From: Jeongeupia sp. USM3
GTDB lineage: Bacteria > Pseudomonadota > Gammaproteobacteria > Burkholderiales > Chitinibacteraceae
Assembly (NCBI RefSeq): GCF_001808185.1
Contig: NZ_CP017668.1
Location: forward strand, 1,488,001 to 1,552,000
DNA length: 64,000 nucleotides
Reading direction: 5' to 3'
The notes under the pieces were generated by a model. The model had not been told where the DNA came from and did no database searches. It saw only the letters and a list, made by a program, of their open reading frames with translations. Shown here piece by piece: positions 59,056 through 64,000 of this stretch. The first letter of the stretch is position 1. Every line of letters starts with the position of its first letter. A program made the position numbers and the translations under genes.

Positions 59056-59449
59056 GACAATCAACTCCTTCCAGGCGGGTAATACCCGACTAGCCATCGG
59101 GTCGGGAAAACCTTAGTCACTCACTCGTATGCCGTCAAATGACCGTTGCGTCGCTGCAGCAGCGGCGGAACGACTTGACCGGCGTGCGTAAGACTCGCTC
59201 GATTCCGGCACCCCGGGTTCCCCCCGCGAGGCCGTATCTGAACGGTTCGGGCCAGATTACCGCAATTTGAAAGCGCGCAGACATTGCCTAGGCGCTTCGT
59301 CAGAACGATGAACGGAAAGGAAAAAGACCGCGGATCGGTCTACCCGGGCGACATACCGGGTGCAGGACGTAGCCGACAACCAAGCAGACAGGCAAGCAAC
59401 TACATGACAACCGGCGAAAGGTATTATTTTCCGTTGTCGAATCAGCCAA
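59056..59449. promoter_or_regulatory. Regulatory gap between the GntR gene and the transporter genes
   Basis: A 394-bp stretch with no supported gene. CGGGTAATACCCG at 59076-59088 is a perfect 13-bp palindrome 20 bases before the binding-protein ATG, well placed for an operator. A further GGTATTATTTTCC lies at about 59416-59428, near the end of the GntR gene. Both contain GGTATT, as do sites upstream of the chitinase and the kinase. Confidence 0.45.
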
Positions 59450-60190
59450 TTAACAATGGAGCTCGACGACGAAATCGTAGTAATCGCTTCGAAAGTACGA
59501 ATGCGTCAGCTCAACTGCCAGGCCGTTTTCCAGGTAGCCGACCCGGGTCAGGTGCAGCATCGCCGCGCCGACGGGTACTTTGGCGAGCGTCGCCAGCGCC
59601 TCGGAGGCATTGATCGCACCGATGTTTTGTATCGCACGTACAACACCGAGGTGTCGATCACGCATGAATTCATAAAGAGAATCCCCTACCTCGGCCGGCT
59701 CCGGCACCAGATGATAGGGCAAGGATGTTTCCTCGATCGCCATGACCACGTCGCTGGCAGTCCGGACACGCTGCAACCGGCTGACGCGGCTGTTGGGCGC
59801 GAGGTTGAGCCTGAGCAGCTCCTCGGGCGTCGCGGTCGCGACCTCGCGCTTGAGCCAGCGAGAGCCCGGGGTGAAGCCGCGCTGCTTGAGCATTTCCGAC
59901 AGATTGGTCAGCCGGGTCAGCGGCTGCTCGAGCTTGGGGGTGATATAGGTGCCGGCGCCCTGGCGCCGGATGATCATGCCCTGCTCGTACAACAGATCGA
60001 GCGCCTTGCGCGCGGTCACGCGCGAGACGCCGAGCACGTCGCAGAAGGTCCGCTCGGACGGCAGCGGCTCGTCGGCCTTCCAGAAGCCCGCGTGGATCGC
60101 AGCGGCCAGCTTGTGGCCGAGCTGCAGGTAAAGCGGCGTCGCACTGTCCGGATCGGGCTTGAGGACGAGCAACTTGGCCGATGCTTGCAT
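59450..60190 (-). CDS. GntR-family regulator, HutC/DasR/NagR type
   Basis: A 246-residue repressor. Residues 15-85 are the GntR winged helix (TPLYLQLGHKLAAAIHAGFW, LPSERTFCDVLGVSRVTARK, IIRRQGAGTYI), and residues 100-240 a UTRA ligand domain (LTNLSEMLKQRGFTPGSRWL, ELTHSYFRSDYYDFVVE). DasR and NagR, of the same subfamily, sense glucosamine- or GlcNAc-phosphates. It is encoded 22 bases after the kinase gene and before the transporter, so it most likely controls this operon. Confidence 0.92.
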   Translation of the reverse strand: MQASAKLLVLKPDPDSATPLYLQLGHKLAAAIHAGFWKADEPLPSERTFCDVLGVSRVTARKALDLLYEQGMIIRRQGAGTYITPKLEQPLTRLTNLSEMLKQRGFTPGSRWLKREVATATPEELLRLNLAPNSRVSRLQRVRTASDVVMAIEETSLPYHLVPEPAEVGDSLYEFMRDRHLGVVRAIQNIGAINASEALATLAKVPVGAAMLHLTRVGYLENGLAVELTHSYFRSDYYDFVVELHC

Positions 60191-60212
60191 GGCGACGCCT
60201 CCTGCGGGCGGA

Positions 60213-61091
60213 TCAGACGACGGCGCGGCGGATCAGGATCAGCGCACCGGCGCACGAATCGGCCTGCGGCCGCGAAGTGCTGGCGAGGAAATCGACCGGG
60301 ATGTACGGCCGCAGCGCTTCGGACAGGCCGCCACCGCAGATCGCGATCGGCAGCGAGGCATCGTCCCGGCGCAGCGCCTTGCCGATCACCTCGATCTCGC
60401 GGCCGGCGTCGAGCAGGAAGGCCTTGGCGACCGGATCGCGTTCGCCGAATTCGACGACGATCGGCGACAGCGACGCGCACTCGCCCTGCTTCATCGACCC
60501 CATCCAGGCGAAGATGGCTTCCTTGGTCTCGCCGACGACGCTCATCAGTTTGCGGCCGAAATCGGTCAGCGGCTGGCGGCCGTCGAACACGCGCTGGACG
60601 TGGTTGATCGCCTTGAGGCCGAGGAAAGCGCCCGAGCCTTCGTCCGAAGTCGGGAAACCCCAGCCGCCGACTTCGAGCCGCGAGCCATCGGCAAGCCACG
60701 CTTCGCCGATCGAACCGGTGCCGATCGCGATGATCGCGCCGAATGCGCCCTTGTGTGCGCCGAGCAGCGTCGAGAAGCCGTCGGTTTCGACGATGATCTT
60801 TGCGAAACCCGGATTCTTCTGTTCGAACTCGTCGGCCCAGGCGCGGTTGTGCACGCCCGAGAGGCCGAGGCCGACCGCGCAGCGCGAGAAGTCCGGCGCG
60901 GCGACGCCGATCGCGGCGAAGCCGTCGCGGATCGCCTGCAGGATGTTGGCCCATGCCTTGTCGACGCCCTGCCCCAGCGCCGAAGCACCGGCTTCGGCCC
61001 GGACCTTCTCGACACCGTCGAGACCGGCGATACAGATGCGCGTACCGGTGCCGCCACCGTCGACGCCGATCAGATATTCAATTTGACTCAT
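60213..61091 (-). CDS. N-acetylglucosamine kinase (BadF/BadG family)
   Basis: A 292-residue ASKHA-fold kinase: the phosphate-1 motif IGVDGGGTGTRICIAGLDG, AIGTGSIGEAWLADG (phosphate-2) and GGWGFPTSDEGSGAFLG, as in bacterial and human GlcNAc kinases. It would phosphorylate imported GlcNAc to GlcNAc-6-P in the cytoplasm. It is the first gene of the operon kinase-gntR, upstream of the binding proteins and permeases. Specificity for GlcNAc over other hexosamines is inferred from context. Confidence 0.87.
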   Translation of the reverse strand: MSQIEYLIGVDGGGTGTRICIAGLDGVEKVRAEAGASALGQGVDKAWANILQAIRDGFAAIGVAAPDFSRCAVGLGLSGVHNRAWADEFEQKNPGFAKIIVETDGFSTLLGAHKGAFGAIIAIGTGSIGEAWLADGSRLEVGGWGFPTSDEGSGAFLGLKAINHVQRVFDGRQPLTDFGRKLMSVVGETKEAIFAWMGSMKQGECASLSPIVVEFGERDPVAKAFLLDAGREIEVIGKALRRDDASLPIAICGGGLSEALRPYIPVDFLASTSRPQADSCAGALILIRRAVV

Positions 61092-61135
61092 GACCCGTCC
61101 TCTTCTTCATCGTTATATTTGCCGCGCTTTAAGAC

Positions 61136-61162
61136 CACTGGATCGGCATTTCAATACCAGTG
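61136..61162. promoter_or_regulatory. Candidate GntR operator upstream of the GlcNAc kinase gene
   Basis: CACTGG (61136-61141) and CCAGTG (61157-61162) form an inverted pair about 45-70 bases before the kinase start. On the minus strand the right half reads ACTGGTATTGAAA, nearly the same as ACTGGTATTAAAG upstream of the chitinase. A shared regulator site is inferred. Confidence 0.45.
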
Positions 61163-61299
61163 CCCTGCGCTGTATCCCGCCAGGCGCCATCCGGACCGCG
61201 AAAACCGTCGAATCGCTGCGAACCAGATGTTGCCGGTCAAGAACACCAATCTATGTGCGCGCCGCCCGCTATGTCAACGAACGCTGATAGACCTGCATC

Positions 61300-61326
61300 A
61301 ACAACAACGCCCGCGGCAGCGGGCGT
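61300..61326 (-). terminator. Terminator of the TauE-cysH transcript
   Basis: Stem CGCCCGC/GCGGGCG (61308-61314 and 61319-61325) with a GGCA-type tetraloop, followed on the minus strand by TTGTTGTTG, about 22 bases after the cysH stop. Confidence 0.6.
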
Positions 61327-61347
61327 CGGGTCGGCGATGCGTTCGCC

Positions 61348-62031
61348 TCAGTGCTTGGCGTGCAGCCCGCACTCCTTGAACTCGGGGTTCTCCCACCACC
61401 AGCGGCCGGCGCGCACATCCTCGCCCATCGCGATCGAGCGGGTACAGGGCGCACAGCCGATCGACGGGTAGTGTTTGTCGTGCAGCGCGTTGTACGGCAC
61501 CTTGTTGTCGCGGATGTACGCCCAGACGTCCTTTTCGGTCCAGTCGAGCAGCGGATTGAATTTTTCCATTCCGTTGGCGTCGTCGAACTCCTGATGCGCC
61601 ATGTCGGTCCGCGTCGGCGACTGCTCGCGGCGCAGCCCGGTCACCCAGGCCTGCTTGCCCGACAGCGCCCGCGCCAGCGGTTCGAGCTTGCGGATGCGGC
61701 AGCATTCCTTGCGCAGTTCGACCGACTGGTAGAAGGCGTTGATGCCGTTGGCGTTGACGTAGCCTTCGACCGATGCGGCGCTCGGGAAGAACGTCACCAC
61801 CTGCGTCGCCGGATACGCCTCGGCGGTTTTCTGCATCAGCTCATACGTTTCGGCAGGCAGCCGGCCGGTATCGAGGCTGAAGATGCCGATGCCGATCTCG
61901 TGCCGGGCGATCAGGTCGGTCAGCACCATGTCCTCGGCGCCGAAGGAATTGGCGAAGACCGCCGGGCTGTAGTCGGCGGCGATGCGCTTGAGCAGCGCCA
62001 GCGTCACCGCCAGTTTGTCGTCGAGGCTCAT
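61348..62031 (-). CDS. cysH: Adenylyl-sulfate (APS/PAPS) reductase CysH
   Basis: A 227-residue reductase making sulfite in assimilatory sulfate reduction. The PAPS-binding region SLDTGRLPAETYELM and VTGLRREQSPTR are present. Two cysteine pairs, ELRKECCRIRK and GCAPCTR, are the [4Fe-4S] ligands that mark the APS reductase subclass; the C-terminal ECGLH carries the catalytic Cys. ATG 62031 begins MSLDDKLAVT. It lies downstream of the TauE/SafE gene and near divergent cysB, its probable activator. Confidence 0.94.
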   Translation of the reverse strand: MSLDDKLAVTLALLKRIAADYSPAVFANSFGAEDMVLTDLIARHEIGIGIFSLDTGRLPAETYELMQKTAEAYPATQVVTFFPSAASVEGYVNANGINAFYQSVELRKECCRIRKLEPLARALSGKQAWVTGLRREQSPTRTDMAHQEFDDANGMEKFNPLLDWTEKDVWAYIRDNKVPYNALHDKHYPSIGCAPCTRSIAMGEDVRAGRWWWENPEFKECGLHAKH

Positions 62032-62069
62032 GCGAACTCCGGGTGGGTTGGGTTGCGGACGTGTACCGA

Positions 62070-62846
62070 TCAAAATACCAGCTTGCCGCCGGTCACCACC
62101 AGCATCACCGCCAGCAGCGGCCGCAGCACCTGGTCGGGGACCTTGCCGGCAAGCTTGCTGCCGACATAGATCGCCGGCAGCGAGCCGATCAGCAGGTTGA
62201 GCAGCAGGTGCCAGTCGATGTTGCCGAGGCCGGCGTGGCCAAGGCCGGCGACCAGGGTCAGCGGCACGGCATGGGCGATTTCGGTACCGACGAGGCGGGT
62301 CGTCGGCAGCAGCGGATACAGCAGGAACAGCGCGACGGTGCCGAGCGCACCGGCGCCGATCGACGTCAGCGTGACGATGACTCCCAGCAGCACGCCGACG
62401 ACCACGGTATAGATATTGCGGCGCTCGTCCGGCATGGCCAGCCAGTCGCCAGCGTGGCGTTGCGCCAGTTTCAGCAGCGGCTGCTTGCAGATGATCGCGA
62501 CCGCCGTCAGCAGCAGCGCAATGCCGAGGCCGTGCTTGATGACGCGGTTGATGGTGTCGGTATCGCCGTGCCAGTTGTGCAGCAGCAACACCGTGGCCGC
62601 GGCGGCCGGCACGCTGCCGGCGGCGAGCCAGCCGGTGATCTTCCAGTCGATGTTGCGGGCACGCTGGTGGACGACGACGCCGCCCGCCTTGGTGATCGCC
62701 GCATAGAGCAGGTCGGTGCCGACAGCCGTGGCCGGGCTGATGCCGAAGTACAGCAGGATCGGCGTCATCAGCGAGCCGCCGCCGACGCCGGTCATGCCGA
62801 CGACGAAGCCGACCGCGAGCCCCGCAATGATGTAAGCCAGTTCCAT
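62070..62846 (-). CDS. TauE/SafE-family membrane transporter (probable sulfite/sulfonate exporter)
   Basis: A 258-residue polytopic protein with about eight hydrophobic segments and the family glycine-rich repeats: GMTGVGGGSLMTPILLYFG near the N-terminus and a second TSIGAGALGTVALFLLYPLL. It sits 38 bases upstream of cysH in the same direction and is divergent from cysB, so a sulfur oxyanion is the likely substrate; the direction of transport is inferred from the family. Confidence 0.88.
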   Translation of the reverse strand: MELAYIIAGLAVGFVVGMTGVGGGSLMTPILLYFGISPATAVGTDLLYAAITKAGGVVVHQRARNIDWKITGWLAAGSVPAAAATVLLLHNWHGDTDTINRVIKHGLGIALLLTAVAIICKQPLLKLAQRHAGDWLAMPDERRNIYTVVVGVLLGVIVTLTSIGAGALGTVALFLLYPLLPTTRLVGTEIAHAVPLTLVAGLGHAGLGNIDWHLLLNLLIGSLPAIYVGSKLAGKVPDQVLRPLLAVMLVVTGGKLVF

Positions 62847-62950
62847 GCCGCGCCATTCCTCGATTCGAGCGGCGATGATAGCAACGGCTTTTATAGCAAC
62901 TTAGATTGATATGTTAGGATAATAGAATCCTCGGTTATTTGATATCCGCC

Positions 62951-63892
62951 ATGAAACTGCAACAGCTGCGCTACCTCGTCGAAGTCGCCAAACAGGGCCT
63001 GAACGTGTCCGAAGCGGCGGAAAAACTGCACACCTCGCAACCGGGGATTTCCAAGCAGATCCGCCTGCTCGAGGACGAGCTCGGCGTGCAGATCTTCATC
63101 CGCAACGGCAAGCGCGTCGTCGACGTCACCGCGCCGGGGCGCGAGATCCTGCGCATTTCCGAGCGGATGCTGATGCAGGCGCAGAACCTCAAGCGCATCG
63201 GCGAGGAGTTCGTCAACGTCGAGGGCGGCAGCCTGACGATCGCGACCACGCACACGCAGGCGCGCTACGCGCTGCCGAGAACGATCAAGGCCTTCCTGTC
63301 GCGCTATCCGAAGGTGCGTTTGTCCATCAAGCAGGGCAGCCCGACGCAGATCAGCGAAATGGTCGTCGACGGCGAGGCCGACATCGCGATCGCCACCGAA
63401 GGCATCGACCATTATCCCGAGCTGGCGATGCTCGACTGCTACGACTGGAACCGCGACATCGTCGTGCCGCAGGACCACCCGCTGACCGGGCTGACCCGGC
63501 CGCTGGCGCTCGCCGACGTCGCCGCCTACCCGCTGATCACCTACGACTTCGCGTTTACCGGCCGCAACAAGATCAACAATGCGTTCGAGGCCGCCGGGCT
63601 GGCGCCGAACGTCGTGCTGACCGCCATCGACACCGATGTGATCAAGACGTATGTGTCGCTGGGCCTCGGCGTCGGCATCATCGCGGCCATGGCGTTCGAG
63701 CCCGACCGCGACCACGGCCTCGTCGCGATCGACGCCGGCCACCTGTTCGAGCCGTCGACGACGCGGATCGGCGTGCGCCGCGACGCCTACCTGCGCGGCT
63801 ACGCCTTCGACTTCATCTCGCTGTTCGCGCCGCAGCTCTCGCGCGACATCGTCCAGGGCGCGCTGATGTGCGAGATCGACGACGGCGAATGA
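62951..63892 (+). CDS. cysB: LysR-family regulator of sulfur assimilation CysB
   Basis: A 313-residue LysR regulator. Helix-turn-helix: MKLQQLRYLVEVAKQGLNVS then SEAAEKLHTSQPGISKQIRL, identical in layout to CysB/Cbl. The effector domain keeps TTHTQARYALP (sulfate/acetylserine site, TTHTQARY) and ITYDFAFTGRNKI. ATG 62951 is preferred to 62939 because CysB proteins start MKLQQLRY. It is divergent from TauE/SafE and cysH, which it likely activates under sulfur limitation. Confidence 0.94.
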   Translation: MKLQQLRYLVEVAKQGLNVSEAAEKLHTSQPGISKQIRLLEDELGVQIFIRNGKRVVDVTAPGREILRISERMLMQAQNLKRIGEEFVNVEGGSLTIATTHTQARYALPRTIKAFLSRYPKVRLSIKQGSPTQISEMVVDGEADIAIATEGIDHYPELAMLDCYDWNRDIVVPQDHPLTGLTRPLALADVAAYPLITYDFAFTGRNKINNAFEAAGLAPNVVLTAIDTDVIKTYVSLGLGVGIIAAMAFEPDRDHGLVAIDAGHLFEPSTTRIGVRRDAYLRGYAFDFISLFAPQLSRDIVQGALMCEIDDGE

Positions 63893-63910
63893 GCCGATAA
63901 CACATTGAAA

Positions 63911-63942
63911 AGACAACCCCGCCTGCGAGCGGGGTTGTTTCG
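63911..63942. terminator. Terminator after cysB
   Basis: Ten-base-pair stem ACAACCCCGC/GCGGGGTTGT (63913-63922 and 63929-63938) followed by T residues, 20 bases after the cysB stop; T-rich enough on the minus strand to serve the converging gene as well. Confidence 0.85.
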
Positions 63943-63958
63943 TTTGGGGCCTGCAGAT

Positions 63959-64000
63959 TCAGAGCTTCTGCTGCGCCCAGAAGATGCCGGCGACGGTCTT
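63959..64000 (-). CDS. 3' end of a gene running in from the right (partial)
   Basis: The minus strand from the window edge reads KTVAGIFWAQQKL and then TGA, directly before the terminator. Only 13 residues are visible, so the product cannot be identified; the frame is inferred from the well-placed stop codon. Confidence 0.4.
   Translation of the reverse strand, partial: KTVAGIFWAQQKL

Overview
The window is high-GC chromosomal DNA from a chitin-degrading betaproteobacterium, most likely in the Neisseriales (Chitinibacteraceae-like). That placement is inferred from gene content and order: a GH18 chitinase with two chitin-binding modules, a GlcNAc/chitooligosaccharide ABC uptake operon with a GlcNAc kinase and a DasR/NagR-like GntR regulator, and the alaA-hom-thrC and cysH/cysB neighbourhoods. 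No rRNA gene is present to fix the taxonomy.

Layout from left to right. (1) 1-2.4 kb: secreted chitinase. (2) 2.6-11.9 kb: a tightly overlapping operon for a type II secretion-like machine. It has pseudopilin, inner-membrane platform, ATPase, four PilM/N/O/P-like assembly proteins, a TPR-carrying secretin lipoprotein and three more pilin-like proteins; a 259-bp inverted-repeat element sits before the last gene. (3) 11.9-17.9 kb: a FruR/Cra-like LacI regulator and the ribose operon rbsKDACB, with two matching palindromic operators. (4) 18.0-21.9 kb: a patatin-like lipase with a poly-glycine tail, convergent with nadM-nudix and nadA. (5) 22.1-22.7 kb: four tRNA genes (Gly, Gly, Cys, Leu). (6) 22.9-26.4 kb: an Lrp/AsnC regulator divergent from a benzoylformate decarboxylase-like gene that is cut in two by an IS481-type insertion sequence. 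(7) 26.6-32.7 kb: a Czc-type heavy-metal efflux operon. (8) 32.9-34.7 kb: an exported protoglobin with a small CxxC protein, divergent from an AraC regulator.

(9) 34.9-41.6 kb: the least explained part. A ToxR/ToxS-like membrane regulator pair faces an operon of a small winged-helix regulator and eight small secreted, lipid-anchored or membrane proteins. Five of these proteins share one roughly 60-residue Cys/Trp domain, present in one or two copies. (10) 41.6-46.8 kb: the imuA-imuB-dnaE2 SOS mutagenesis cassette behind a palindromic GAAC-N4-GTTC site. (11) 47.1-52.3 kb: a Mth938-like protein, then alaA, a GNAT acetyltransferase, hom, an ABM-domain protein and thrC. (12) 52.4-61.1 kb: polysaccharide deacetylase and the amino-sugar ABC transporter with its regulator and kinase. 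(13) 61.3-64 kb: cysH and a TauE/SafE exporter divergent from cysB, then the end of one more gene.

The two ends are probably linked by physiology. The chitinase at the left needs an outer-membrane secretion route, which the adjacent T2SS-like operon could supply. The oligosaccharides released would enter through the ABC system at the right, whose regulator, kinase and transporter are typical of chitin regulons. Three genes carry long perfect hexanucleotide repeats in frame (Pro-Thr, Pro-Ala and Gly-Gly), an unusual shared property of this genome. All functional statements rest on reading motifs and family resemblance by eye; no database search was run.
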